Origin: an uncultured Thermoguttaceae bacterium
Lineage (GTDB): Bacteria > Planctomycetota > Planctomycetia > Pirellulales > Thermoguttaceae
Direction of reading: 5' to 3'
Length of the DNA: 44,821 nt
NCBI GenBank assembly: GCA_938042245.1
Contig: CALIRO010000076.1
Coordinates: 1-44,821 of the forward strand
A program made the position numbers and the translations under genes. The notes under the pieces were generated by a model. The model did no database searches and was not told the DNA's origin. It worked only from the letters and a program-made list of their open reading frames with translations. Positions 16,690 through 26,136 of this stretch are shown piece after piece (position 1 is the first letter of the stretch; each line of letters starts with the position of its first letter).

Positions 16690-19026
16690 ATGAGCACCAA
16701 AGGGCTTCGCAATGTGGCGATTGTGGCGTTTGTGGTCAGTATGGCGTTGCTGTTGGGCGGTGGTTTTTTGGCGTTTGACAAGGTGCCGCCCATTCCGGAC
16801 AAGGTGGTCGTTGTTCCAGACGGCGGCGAATCAGCAAGCAGTTCCAAAAGCGAGGAAACAGCAGTTATTTCCCCCGGCGGCCAGCCAGCGGCAGCCTTGG
16901 ATCCGCCTCTTAGCGGCGAGTCGATCCGGCGCGGTCAGCAGGTGTATCAGCGGTATGGGTTGATGAATCACGGAAGCGTCTGGGGGCATGGCTCGCTGCG
17001 GGGGATGGATTTTTCGGCTTACACGCTTCATGGGGTGGCCGAGTTGATGAAGGCGTATTACAAGGCAGGCGCCCAGCCGAACCAGGACGCCTATGAAAAA
17101 TTGCCTCCCCAACCAACCCGACACCTGGACGAACTGGACCTGAAAGTGATTCGGGAGTTACGGACCAACCGGTACGATGAGGCTAGCAGAACTCTTCGGC
17201 TCACCCCGGCGCAGGCGTTTTCGGCTGTGCAGATGCGGCGATATTGGGATCGGACTTTTGCCGAGGGGGACCAACGATACGGCTTTTTGCCGGGAACGAT
17301 TCCCACAGCGGAGGAGCGGCGGGACTTGGCCGACTTTTTCTTCTGGACCGCCTGGGCAGCCGGTACCCAACGGCCCGGTCTGAGCTACACCTATACGAAC
17401 AACTGGCCGGCCGATCGCCAGGTGGGCAATGAACCCTCTACGGAAACGGTCGTTTGGAGTGTGCTCTCCATTTTGGCCTTGTTTGCCGTGTTGGGGGTGG
17501 TGGTATATATTGTTCATCGGTACGAATTTTTCTATGGGGAATCACGTGCGGTGCAGGCGGCAGAGGCCCTGTTGCAATCGCCGGTAACGCCTAGTCAGCG
17601 GGCGGCGGCGAAGTTTTTCCTGGTTGCCGGACTGCTATTTATTGCCCAGATTCTCATGGGCGGCCTGTTGGCCCATTACACGGTGCATCCGGGCAATTTC
17701 TACATCCAAGCCATTGCCGAGCTGATCCCCTACAGTTGGGCCAAGACCTGGCACCTGCAACTGGCGATTCTGTGGATTGCCATCTCGTGGATCGGTACAG
17801 CCGTATATTTAGCGCCGCTGATCACACGCCGGGAACCAGCCGGGCAACACCTGCTGGTCAACCTTCTGTTTACTGCAGCGCTGCTGGTGGCGGTGGGCAG
17901 CCTGTTGGGCGAAGCCCTGGGCATTAAAGGCTATCTGGGTGAGGCTTGGTATTGGCTGGGCCATCAGGGGTGGGAGTACCTGGAACTGGGCCGACTGTGG
18001 CAAATACTGCTTTTTGGGGGGCTGATCTTTTGGCTGGTGATCGTGTATCGGGCGATGCTGCCGGTGCTCCGCCGGCCGGAAACCCCAGAGCAGGAGGCCT
18101 ACGACCGCCGGGCGCTGACGATCTTCTATGTGCTTAGCGCGATTTTTGTGGTGGCCTTTTTCGGCTTTGGCCTGTTTTACCATCGGGGCACCCATATTAC
18201 GATTGCCGACTATTGGCGGTGGTTTGTGGTGCACATTTGGGTAGAAAGCATTTTCGAGTTCTTTGGCGTGGCGGTGATTTCGCTGTTTTTGGTAACGCTG
18301 GGGCTCGTCAGCGCGCAGTCGGCCCTTCGGGTGGCGTATTTGACGGCGATCTTAGTCTTCTTAAGCGGTATCCCTGGCACAGCGCACCACTATTTCTGGT
18401 ACGGCGGACCGAGCTTCTGGCTTGCCATCGGGGGTGTATTCAGTTCGATTGAGCCGGTGCCGCTTATTTTGCTGGTGGTGCGGGCCTGGATGGAGTATCG
18501 CAGTATTCGGGCTGCTGGCCGAGAGTTCCCCTATCGCTGGCCGCTCTATTTCCTGACCGCCTCCAGTGTATGGAACTTTCTGGGAGCTGGGCTATTCGGC
18601 TTCATTATCAACCTGCCGATCATCAACTACTATGAGCACGGCACCTATCTGACCAGTAACCACGGGCATACGGCCCTGTTTGGCGTCTATGGGATGTTGG
18701 CCATTGCGTTGATTTTGTTCTGCTGGCGGGGCTTGGTGGAAAACCGGCACTGGAACGATCGGCTGTTGGCGGTCAGTTTCTGGGGGCTGAACGGCGGGCT
18801 GTTCTTGATGTTTTTGACCGGGCTGCTGCCCATCGGGCTGCAACAACTGTGGTATAGCTACGAGCATGGGCTGTGGTGGGCGCGAAGCGCCGCCTTCTAT
18901 GACCTGCCGATCGTCCAGTCGCTGGGCAATTGGCGGATCGTGCCGGATACGATCATTATCGTGTTGGGCGCCTTGCCGCTACTGTACTTCCTGCTGAGCA
19001 CCTACCCCCGACTCCGACGGCAGTGA
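16690..19026 (+). CDS. norZ: Quinol-dependent nitric oxide reductase (qNor)
   Basis: This 778-residue membrane protein reduces two NO to N2O with electrons from quinol. It begins with a membrane helix (about 8-28) and an extracytoplasmic cytochrome-c-like domain (about 30-250) that has no CxxCH haem motif, which marks the qNor form. About a dozen further helices follow. Key NorB residues are present: HIWVE (H515 and E519), the HH pair H566-H567 for FeB, FSSIEP (Glu near 589), and NHGH (H658 and H660) for the haems. AGGAG sits about eight bases before the ATG. It completes an apparent regulator-hemerythrin-reductase set for NO detoxification, or a denitrification step if other Nor/Nos genes exist elsewhere. 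Confidence 0.95.
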   Translation: MSTKGLRNVAIVAFVVSMALLLGGGFLAFDKVPPIPDKVVVVPDGGESASSSKSEETAVISPGGQPAAALDPPLSGESIRRGQQVYQRYGLMNHGSVWGHGSLRGMDFSAYTLHGVAELMKAYYKAGAQPNQDAYEKLPPQPTRHLDELDLKVIRELRTNRYDEASRTLRLTPAQAFSAVQMRRYWDRTFAEGDQRYGFLPGTIPTAEERRDLADFFFWTAWAAGTQRPGLSYTYTNNWPADRQVGNEPSTETVVWSVLSILALFAVLGVVVYIVHRYEFFYGESRAVQAAEALLQSPVTPSQRAAAKFFLVAGLLFIAQILMGGLLAHYTVHPGNFYIQAIAELIPYSWAKTWHLQLAILWIAISWIGTAVYLAPLITRREPAGQHLLVNLLFTAALLVAVGSLLGEALGIKGYLGEAWYWLGHQGWEYLELGRLWQILLFGGLIFWLVIVYRAMLPVLRRPETPEQEAYDRRALTIFYVLSAIFVVAFFGFGLFYHRGTHITIADYWRWFVVHIWVESIFEFFGVAVISLFLVTLGLVSAQSALRVAYLTAILVFLSGIPGTAHHYFWYGGPSFWLAIGGVFSSIEPVPLILLVVRAWMEYRSIRAAGREFPYRWPLYFLTASSVWNFLGAGLFGFIINLPIINYYEHGTYLTSNHGHTALFGVYGMLAIALILFCWRGLVENRHWNDRLLAVSFWGLNGGLFLMFLTGLLPIGLQQLWYSYEHGLWWARSAAFYDLPIVQSLGNWRIVPDTIIIVLGALPLLYFLLSTYPRLRRQ

Positions 19027-19224
19027 AGCAGCCGAGACCTGAAGGGAAAGGACAAACGGCTTTTCGGAGAGTAGGGGATTGTTCCTCATCTAGGAATATC
19101 GTTCCCCAGGGAGCGAACCCATCTCCGGGGGCCGAGGGGTGAAGACCAACGGTTTTCTGTGGAGTCGGCCTGCACCAACAAGACGTAGACTATGGCGGGC
19201 CGGCTCCTACCCCTTCCGTCCCGG

Positions 19225-19803
19225 TTACAAACCGCCGGCCAGCCGGGCATGGTCCAATGGGGTGTAGATCGGCCCCTGAGGCGTAAGCTGGCTGGAGAAG
19301 AGGGTTAGTTGCCGGACCGGAATCCATCCGGCCTGAAAGGCGTGTTCTTTGCGGAGATGTTCGATAAGAGCGGCCAACTGGCCGCCGCCCCGACGGACTC
19401 GGCCTAGGGTCAGATGGCCGTGAAATGGACGCTCTTCAGGCCGAAATCCTAGTTTTTGCAAGGCCTGCTGGACCTTTTGGGCCAGGGCGGCAAGCTCTTC
19501 TGCCCCTTGGCCGACGCCCAACCAGAACACGTTGGGCCGACGTAGGTTGGGGAACGCCCCGGTTCCGCGAATCTCCAAGTCAAACGGTCGGCACTCCGCC
19601 GCCGCCTGCCGCACCGCCTGGCTGATGGCTGGGATTTGCTCCGACGCCACATCGCCCAGGAATTGAAGCGTCAGGTGCATATTTTCCGGTTCGACCCATT
19701 TGACATCCCGGCCAAGCCGGGCCAATTGCTGGATCAATCGGCCCGCCGCTTGCCGAACCTCTGGGCTAGACTCCACGGCGATAAAACTGCGGATCGCACT
19801 CAC
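19225..19803 (-). CDS. thpR: RNA 2',3'-cyclic phosphodiesterase ThpR
   Basis: This 192-residue enzyme of the 2H phosphoesterase family (ThpR/LigT) opens 2',3'-cyclic phosphates on RNA ends. The two catalytic H-x-T motifs are H43-L-T45 (NMHLTLQFLG) and H130-L-T132 (FHGHLTLGR), at the usual spacing. The start is GTG at 19803, with GGGAGG about eight bases upstream on the minus strand. It converges with the NO reductase and is followed upstream by a spacer rich in palindromes. The enzyme is cytoplasmic. Confidence 0.93.
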   Translation of the reverse strand: MSAIRSFIAVESSPEVRQAAGRLIQQLARLGRDVKWVEPENMHLTLQFLGDVASEQIPAISQAVRQAAAECRPFDLEIRGTGAFPNLRRPNVFWLGVGQGAEELAALAQKVQQALQKLGFRPEERPFHGHLTLGRVRRGGGQLAALIEHLRKEHAFQAGWIPVRQLTLFSSQLTPQGPIYTPLDHARLAGGL

Positions 19804-20145
19804 CGGCGTTTCCTCCCAACCGACCCCATCACTCAGGCCCCCTCGGCCTTTGGGTCCTCCTCCTCTCCAGCTCCCATCCAGACAAAGGATTCAGACGCCT
19901 GGAATGGAAGAAAATAGGAATACTACCTGCCGAACCCGAAAGCATCGCAAGCAGCTATATAAACAAAAGTATCGCTCCAACACAGGGAATTTGTTCTGGC
20001 GCTACGAGGCCAATTTTTCTGGATTCCCGCTTGCGCGGGAATGACAATCCGGAAGGTTCCCGGACGGACCGAAAACCTTACCGGAACGTTCCTGCCGGAA
20101 CGTTCCCGGAGACAATCAGGACTTCTTGAGTCGGGCGAAATCTTG
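19804..20145. repeat. Palindromic elements between pfkB-like gene and thpR
   Basis: Bases 20023-20042 form a perfect hairpin (ATTCCCGC, loop TTGC, GCGGGAAT) of a type widely dispersed in bacterial genomes. At 20081-20106 the 12-mer CCGGAACGTTCC occurs twice with a 2-bp gap; each copy contains the perfect palindrome GGAACGTTCC. A related form lies at 20049-20063. No gene was seen in the gap. Confidence 0.72.
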
Positions 20146-21048
20146 CTAAAAGCTCAGCATCCTTTTGTACTCATCCATCCGCTGTTCCAGGTCGTCGCGG
20201 CGGATCTTTAGGAGCCGATCCAGGCTGAAATCTTCTACGGTGAAGCTGGCGACCAGGATGCCGTAGGCCATCGCCTCTTTGAGCGTCCGGGGGTCGAAGT
20301 CGCCGCGCATGGCCAGATAACCCATCATGCCGCCGGCAAAACTATCGCCTGCGCCGGTCGGATCAATCACATCGGGCGTAGGATAGGCGGGCAGGACATA
20401 GGTTTCGTGTTTGGAGAAGAACATCGCGCCATGTTCGCCTTTTTTGATCACGACAAAGCGAGGGCCCATTTCACGGATTTTCTGACCAGCTCGGACCAGG
20501 TTTTCGTCGCCGGCCAGCAAGCGAGCTTCGCTGTCGTTCATCACCAGACCGTCGATCCGGGCCAGCAGATTCTCCAACTCTTTGCGTTGGGTGTTGATCC
20601 ACAGTTCCATGGTGTCGGCCACCACGAGTTCTGCACCGGTACATTGGTCCAGCACTTTATGTTGGATGGTAACTGGGCCGTTGGCCAGGAAGACAAACCG
20701 AGCCCGTCGGCACTCGTCAGGCAAAACCGGATCAAACTGTTCAAACACATTCAGATGCACTTCCACGGTCTCTCGCTGGTTCATATCCGGCAGATACCGG
20801 CCATGCCAGCGAAAGGTTTTGCCGCCCTGGATTACCTGCAGTCCTTGGGTATCCACACCTCGGTCTTGAAGCAATTTGGTATATTCGGCTGGCCAATCGT
20901 CGCCTACCACGCCCACAAGCCGAACCGGGGTAAAATAACTGGCTGCATACGAAAAATACACCGCCGATCCGCCCAATACATTCTCTCGCTTGCTGGTAGG
21001 GGTTTCGATCGTGTCCAACGCCACCGATCCGACCACCAGTAACGACAT
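20146..21048 (-). CDS. PfkB-family carbohydrate/nucleoside kinase
   Basis: This 300-residue ribokinase-fold kinase starts MSLLVVGSVALDTIETP, followed by LGGSAVYFSYAAS. The C-terminal signature DPTGAGDSFAGG includes the catalytic Asp. VMNDSEARLLAG is another family segment. The family phosphorylates sugars or nucleosides such as ribose, fructose or adenosine; the substrate cannot be read from the sequence. The start was placed at 21048 because AGGAGA lies eight bases upstream; the frame runs on to 21105 without support. Confidence 0.9.
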   Translation of the reverse strand: MSLLVVGSVALDTIETPTSKRENVLGGSAVYFSYAASYFTPVRLVGVVGDDWPAEYTKLLQDRGVDTQGLQVIQGGKTFRWHGRYLPDMNQRETVEVHLNVFEQFDPVLPDECRRARFVFLANGPVTIQHKVLDQCTGAELVVADTMELWINTQRKELENLLARIDGLVMNDSEARLLAGDENLVRAGQKIREMGPRFVVIKKGEHGAMFFSKHETYVLPAYPTPDVIDPTGAGDSFAGGMMGYLAMRGDFDPRTLKEAMAYGILVASFTVEDFSLDRLLKIRRDDLEQRMDEYKRMLSF

Positions 21049-21562
21049 AGCAGGTTCTCCTATTTGGCATCGGCTGGCTGAGAAACCATTCTTCCCACGC
21101 GTCAAATTTCCTAGGTTCCTATTTGCCTCAAGCTAATGCCCGGGCCACTGGGCTGGAAGAGTCCCTCCAACGGAGAAGGCCTTCCCGAAGGGCGCTGCCT
21201 CTGCGAGGACTTTCCGCCTTTAGCGAAAGCAGTACCTCCTAAACGCAAGCTATTATCCGACCAACCGGGGAAAAACACAAGGGGCACATCACTTGCCAAA
21301 AAGTAACTGCTGAAAGCACCCCAAAAGCCTGAGCGCAAGGATGCCTTCCGTCCAGGAGGGACTTGTTCTACCTACAACCGGAAAAGGAGGGGCTTTCCTA
21401 TGCCCAAAAATTGGTACAAAAATCTTCCTGTTTCCTTTTCTGGTTGCCGGATTGCCTCTGGAAACAAAACCCAGGGTTCGGAACGTGCTATACCCTGAAG
21501 GAGGGGAACTTGGTATTTTTAAAATAAAAAGACCTCCAGGCCCGATTGAAGCGGAGCTGCCA
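21049..21562. other. Divergent spacer before the sigma factor gene
   Basis: About 510 bp lie between the PfkB-like gene and the likely sigma-factor start. A GAAGGCCTTC palindrome occurs at 21176-21185 and an AT-rich run at about 21515-21530. The sigma-factor frame extends back to 21341 without recognisable sequence. No confident promoter was found. Confidence 0.35.
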
Positions 21563-22120
21563 ATGACAGTTCCTCCCGAACCATCGCTTGATCCTGCCCA
21601 GCCGGAACAGCGAATGGAACTTTTTGCTCGGCTTTTGGCCTCCTGCCAGCGGAAGGTCTTTCTTTACATTATGGCCTTGGTACATAATCCGACCGATGCC
21701 GAAGAGATCCTGCAGGAGACCAACCTGGTCTTATGGCGGAAGTTTGAGCAATATCGGCCTGGGACGGATTTTGTGCAATGGGCCTGCCGGGTGGCCTATT
21801 ATGAAGTGCTCAAATATCGGGAGAAAAAAGCACATCAGGAACATTTATTTAGCTCCGATTTCCTGGAACGCTTTGCCGACGAAGTGGAGCAGTTTCTCCA
21901 AGAGGCCGATGTCCGGCGGGAAGCGCTGAGCAGCTGTATGGAAAAGCTCCGCCCCCAGGACCGGCAACTACTCTGGCACCGCTACCAACCCCAGGCCAGC
22001 ACCCGCTCGGTGGCCGAGGCCTTTGGCCGAAGCGTCCAAGGAGTCCGAAAATCCTTGCACCGCATCCGAATGACCCTTTTGGAATGTATTCGCCGGCGAC
22101 TTGCCCAGGAGTCCCGATGA
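21563..22120 (+). CDS. ECF-type sigma factor, planctomycete family
   Basis: This 185-residue sigma-70 family protein has region 2 (FARLLASCQRKVFLYIMALVHNPTDAEEILQ, about 20-50, with the core-binding DAEE motif) and region 4 (LWHRYQ, SVAEAFGRSVQGVRKSLHRIR, about 140-170). It resembles the Rhodopirellula/Verrucomicrobium ECF family. ATG at 21563 was chosen because sigma homology starts soon after it and a GGAG lies nearby; the frame extends to 21341. A FecR/LamG membrane protein starts 31 bp after the stop, the usual partner in this group. Confidence 0.88.
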   Translation: MTVPPEPSLDPAQPEQRMELFARLLASCQRKVFLYIMALVHNPTDAEEILQETNLVLWRKFEQYRPGTDFVQWACRVAYYEVLKYREKKAHQEHLFSSDFLERFADEVEQFLQEADVRREALSSCMEKLRPQDRQLLWHRYQPQASTRSVAEAFGRSVQGVRKSLHRIRMTLLECIRRRLAQESR

Positions 22121-22151
22121 ACCGAAGCAGTTCTCTCAGGGAACCATCGCG

Positions 22152-23945
22152 ATGGGCGATTCGGAAAAACCGGTTGAGTCGTTCGACCAGCTAGGCCGAC
22201 TGATTAGCCTTTTGTGCGAAGGGGAGTTATCCGCCGAAGAGTCGGCCCAGCTTCAGCAACTGTTAAAGCGTTCTGCTCAGGCACGCCGGTATTTCTTGGA
22301 GTACATGCAGCTGCATGCGGAGTTGCATTGGGCGGCTGGTATGGGTCGAGAGGAAAAACCGGCCGCCCCGGTCCTAGGGCCTGAATGCCCCCTCGGAGTG
22401 CCGTTGCCTACCCCGGCTGGTGTGCGAATCCGGAAGGCCATTTGGCAATGGCGGTGGGTGCTGGCGGCGGTAGGGTTGCTAGCGGTCATTAGCTTGGGCA
22501 TCGTGTTGGTGGGGGCCATTTGGAAGCCCGGCCCAGGCGGCCTCCCACCATCCCCTGCGCCGCTAGCCCGTTGGGGCCAAACCAGCTTACCTCAATGGGC
22601 CCCCGGCTCAGCCAAACCAGACTCCACCCCCGAACTCAGCCAGGGCCAAACCATCGAACTGCAAAGCGGATACGCCGAGATCCTCTTCTCACAACACACA
22701 CGGGTTATTCTGGAAGGGCCTGCCCGATTCCACCTCCTTGGTCCCCACACCGCAGAAGTGCGGTTCGGCCGACTGTCTGTCTATGCCCCGCCGGAGGAAC
22801 CCAAACTTTCCTTGCAGACTCCTTGGGTCGTCCTGGAAGGCGCCAATACCCAGTTCGGCCTTTTGGTCGAGCAGACAGGGGCAGCAGAAATCCATTTGTT
22901 TTCCGGCCAGGTGGAACTGAGAGCTCGGGAAGAGGGCTTCGGCTTTGTGCTCCGTAGCGAAGGAAAACCGGATCGGCCAGACCAGGCCCCTGGGCAACCC
23001 CAACAGGGGGTTTTGTTGGAGGCAGGCCAAGCAGTGCGGATTTTTCCGCCTCCAGAAAAAGCAACCAAACAGATCGAATGGGTAGAGATTTTCCCAGACT
23101 TGCCTGGCTTTGTATATCGACTACCTGGGGAAGCTTGGGCGGCTAGGATTGCCCAGTTCCGGGCCGCCGTAGCGAATCATCCGGCGCTAATTCATCATTA
23201 CCCGTTTGAGGGGGCCAGTGCCGAGGAACGTCGGCAAGACCGCCGAGGGGGGCTTCATCTGGTGGAAGTGGTTATGAGCGGCGGTCGGGGCGAAACCCAG
23301 GCCCGCTTTATCCTGGCCCCAGCTGGGGCCGATCAATGGGCCTTTCACCCCGCCCGGGGACTTTATGCAGGCAACCGCATCGGCGCCGCTCTTCAAACCG
23401 AAGCCCTCTTCCAGCCCCCGCAGAACCTGACCATCGAAGTCTTGGTCAATTTTGCCGGATTCCCTCCTCAGCAGAAGACGCCGATCGCCTGCCTCCTGGC
23501 CACCCGGGCAGATGCCCGCTGGGCTTCCTTCTTTTTGGCCGTTGGCGGGGAAGGCCAACTACTCCATCTGATGGATGCGGATCAGCCTTGGCAAGAAGCC
23601 GAGGGGACTTTAACCCCCGGGGAGTGGTACTACCTGGCCAGCACTTTCCAAGCCGACCCCAAAAAACAAACTACTCTGGTCAATACCTACCTAGCCAATT
23701 TGACTCGGGGAGAAAATACCCTCCAATGGGTGGTTAAAAACCAAAAATTGGTGGGCATTCCGGTATCCAGCCCTCTTGGCATTGGCAAAGGATTCGACGA
23801 GCAGGGCCGCCATGCCTACCCCTGGCCCGGACTGATCGACGAAATCGCCATCTACAGCGCCGTACTGGATCGCCAAACCTTCCGAGAACATTTAAACCTT
23901 TTGCTGGGCAAATCGGAAACCGATAGGGGCTCCCATCCCAAATAA
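22152..23945 (+). CDS. FecR-domain membrane protein with C-terminal LamG-like domain
   Basis: This 597-residue protein is typical of planctomycete ECF partners. Residues 12-56 are a helical cytoplasmic segment (LCEGELSAEESAQLQQLL, RRYFLEYMQLHAEL). Residues about 100-123 are a single membrane helix. A FecR-like beta domain follows (about 160-310, with YAEILFSQHTRVILEGPARFHLLG). The C-terminal part (about 345-585) looks like a LamG/concanavalin-type binding domain, ending in GLIDEIAIYSAVLD. ATG at 22152 is favoured; a TTG at 22101 overlaps the sigma gene. It likely senses something outside and controls the sigma factor. The ligand is unknown. Confidence 0.85.
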   Translation: MGDSEKPVESFDQLGRLISLLCEGELSAEESAQLQQLLKRSAQARRYFLEYMQLHAELHWAAGMGREEKPAAPVLGPECPLGVPLPTPAGVRIRKAIWQWRWVLAAVGLLAVISLGIVLVGAIWKPGPGGLPPSPAPLARWGQTSLPQWAPGSAKPDSTPELSQGQTIELQSGYAEILFSQHTRVILEGPARFHLLGPHTAEVRFGRLSVYAPPEEPKLSLQTPWVVLEGANTQFGLLVEQTGAAEIHLFSGQVELRAREEGFGFVLRSEGKPDRPDQAPGQPQQGVLLEAGQAVRIFPPPEKATKQIEWVEIFPDLPGFVYRLPGEAWAARIAQFRAAVANHPALIHHYPFEGASAEERRQDRRGGLHLVEVVMSGGRGETQARFILAPAGADQWAFHPARGLYAGNRIGAALQTEALFQPPQNLTIEVLVNFAGFPPQQKTPIACLLATRADARWASFFLAVGGEGQLLHLMDADQPWQEAEGTLTPGEWYYLASTFQADPKKQTTLVNTYLANLTRGENTLQWVVKNQKLVGIPVSSPLGIGKGFDEQGRHAYPWPGLIDEIAIYSAVLDRQTFREHLNLLLGKSETDRGSHPK

Positions 23946-24030
23946 ACTATCCTGCCAAGTAACTGGACTGGTGGGAGCGATGGGCCGGGGGTGGCATCAG
24001 TACCCAGAGGGAGCGTGCTTTCCGATCACT

Positions 24031-24139
24031 CCTTGGCCAGATATGATTTTCTATGATTTTTGATTCCGCCTTTTCTGATCAAGTGGGGAAGCCGAGGGGA
24101 TTCCTTGGCCAGATATGTTTTTCTATGATTTTTGATTCC
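24031..24139. repeat. 37-bp direct repeat pair
   Basis: Copies at 24031-24067 and 24103-24139 differ at one base; the period is 72 bp. They lie in the 440-bp gap after the FecR/LamG gene. They are rich in T and not coding in a supported frame. Confidence 0.85.
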
Positions 24140-24175
24140 CCTAATAGAGGGGAGAAAGGCACCTTTTGGCATAAA

Positions 24176-24195
24176 TAACTTTAGATATAAAGTTA
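24176..24195. promoter_or_regulatory. Perfect AT-rich palindrome upstream of DUF4159 gene
   Basis: TAACTTTA, a 4-nt GATA loop and TAAAGTTA form a perfect 8-bp dyad about 190 bp before the DUF4159 start. It could be an operator. No regulator is assigned, and no clear -35/-10 pair was found beside it. Confidence 0.45.
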
Positions 24196-24387
24196 GCAAT
24201 ATTTCCAAGGGAATAAAATCCGGGCTTAAATCGCGATTTTCTGGGTAGTGTTTTCTAGCCTCTGCCGGGTTAAAATTAGGGAGGAAGAACCGGGTTTTGG
24301 ATGTACGCCAGGGATAGGGAAACAGATTTAATTTAACGGAGAATTGGCACGGGATCGTCAGTACTGGGCATAGATGGGAGCCAAGCC

Positions 24388-25953
24388 ATGACACAGGAAC
24401 TTTCACGTCGGCGCTTTTTGGAGCGGATTGGGTTGACGGCGGCAGCGGGGCCGACAGCCGGTGTGTTGGGCCAGGCAGCCTGGGTCTTGGGCGCAGAGGA
24501 AAATTCCGGGCCGATCGACTGTGGTCCGCCGCCCAAAGCGCAAAAGCATAGCCGAACCGGGGCCGAAGGCTTTGCCCCGCTACCGTTGCCGGTTACCCCG
24601 CTGCGACGGACCGAGAAGAAACGTCCGCCTGCGCCGCCAGCCTTGATTGGTAAGGTGGCTCTGGGCCAGGTCCGCTGGATCACCAAAGAAGGTAAACGCA
24701 CCCAATACCGAGACTGGATGACCGATCCGGCCGACCTGAACACCTTACTCCTATGGACTAACGAGAAGCTGGGCATCAACTACCGCTCGATAGAGACGGA
24801 CTTCCAGCACTTCTCGTTTGATCCCAGGGAGTTGCCGGCCCTGCTGTTTGCCGGGCACAACAAGTTCTCGCTGACCGACGAAGTCCGCCAGAACCTGGCT
24901 CGGTATGTGATGGACGGCGGCACGATCATTGCCGACGCTTGTTGCGGCTGGAAAGATTTTGCCGAGTCCTTCCGCCAGGAAATGGAACTGACTTTCCCCG
25001 GCCGACCGCTGCGTAAACTCCTGCCCGATGATCCTATCTATGCCGCTTACTATAAACTGGGCAATCTCACTTATAAGAAGGCCGACGGTTCGACCGAAGT
25101 AGGGGAACCCCACCTGGAAGGGATTGACTTCGGCTGCCGGACCGGCGTGATCTTTTCGCCGATAGACTTAACGTGCGGCTGGGACGGCCATGAACACGAT
25201 CGGGGCATCCGGGTGGTGATCGAGCAGGCCCGGTTCGTTGGCGCCAATATTATCACCTATATTCTGGGCATGTTCCAACTGGGCCGATTCCTCAGCACCA
25301 CCAAGGTCTATCATGAGGCCACTGCTCCCACTCGGGATGACTTCGTCATGGCCCAACTAATCCACGAAGGCGATTGGGACCCGGATCCGTCGGCGGTGCA
25401 CAACTTGCTCAAACACGTTAAAGACAATAGTACCCTCGAAGTGAAATTCAAACGGGAAAATGCCAAGCTAACAGATCCGAAGACGGCCACTTATCCGCTG
25501 TTGTATATGACCGGCCATCGGGAGTTCGTCTGGAGCGAAGAGGAACGGGGCCGACTGCGCAACTACCTGATGGCCGGCGGCATGCTCTTGGCGGACGCCT
25601 GCTGCGGACGGTTGGCCTTCGATACCGCTTTCCGTCGGGAGATTGCCAAGGTCTTCGGCTCAGAAGCCGACAAATATGCGCTTAAGAAAATTCCGCTGGA
25701 CCATCCGATCTACCGCATCCATTACGACATCCGGCGAGTCGAATACACGCCGAGGGTCCGGGAAGACTTCGGACCGTTCGATGCCCCTGAACTGGAAGGC
25801 ATCACCATCGACGGCCGATTGGCTGTAGTGTATAGCCGGTACGACCTGGGCAACGGTTGGGAGCAATTCCCACACGCCTATAGCTACGGCTACAAAGACG
25901 AGTCGGCTCTGCAGATCGGCACCAACGTCATCGTGTATGCGGTAACGCACTAA
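24388..25953 (+). CDS. Tat-exported protein with two DUF4159-like domains
   Basis: This 521-residue protein starts with a twin-arginine signal (SRRRFLERIG, 6-15, then an Ala/Gly-rich hydrophobic stretch). Two similar domains follow, each with a DACCG motif (ADACCGWKDFAESFRQE around 187-203; ADACCGRLAFDTAFRRE around 408-424) and a YSRYDLGNGWE or SPIDLTCGWD segment. This is the DUF4159 pattern, an internal duplication common in planctomycetes. GGGAG lies seven bases before the ATG. A role outside the cytoplasm is expected; biochemistry is not known to me. Confidence 0.88.
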   Translation: MTQELSRRRFLERIGLTAAAGPTAGVLGQAAWVLGAEENSGPIDCGPPPKAQKHSRTGAEGFAPLPLPVTPLRRTEKKRPPAPPALIGKVALGQVRWITKEGKRTQYRDWMTDPADLNTLLLWTNEKLGINYRSIETDFQHFSFDPRELPALLFAGHNKFSLTDEVRQNLARYVMDGGTIIADACCGWKDFAESFRQEMELTFPGRPLRKLLPDDPIYAAYYKLGNLTYKKADGSTEVGEPHLEGIDFGCRTGVIFSPIDLTCGWDGHEHDRGIRVVIEQARFVGANIITYILGMFQLGRFLSTTKVYHEATAPTRDDFVMAQLIHEGDWDPDPSAVHNLLKHVKDNSTLEVKFKRENAKLTDPKTATYPLLYMTGHREFVWSEEERGRLRNYLMAGGMLLADACCGRLAFDTAFRREIAKVFGSEADKYALKKIPLDHPIYRIHYDIRRVEYTPRVREDFGPFDAPELEGITIDGRLAVVYSRYDLGNGWEQFPHAYSYGYKDESALQIGTNVIVYAVTH

Positions 25954-26051
25954 CACCGCACGAAGATAACCAAGGTTCCTATAGCAAACAACGGTTCAAG
26001 GCCGACTTTGCCTGATTCGTAGGAGTATTTGGCAAAGACTATACCGTGGTA

Positions 26052-26136
26052 GCAGGCCGTCAGAAGCCAGACTCACCCACGGGCAAGCCCCGTACCCAAC
26101 GAGGGGGACTTTCTGACGGCCTGCGTTTTTGTTTTT
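26052..26136 (+). terminator. Intrinsic terminator after DUF4159 gene
   Basis: A perfect 14-bp stem pairs 26052-26065 with 26111-26124 and is followed by GTTTTTGTTTTTT. The 45-nt interior can form a second small hairpin (ACGGG with CCCGT), so the structure is branched. It sits about 100 bp after the DUF4159 stop. Confidence 0.82.
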
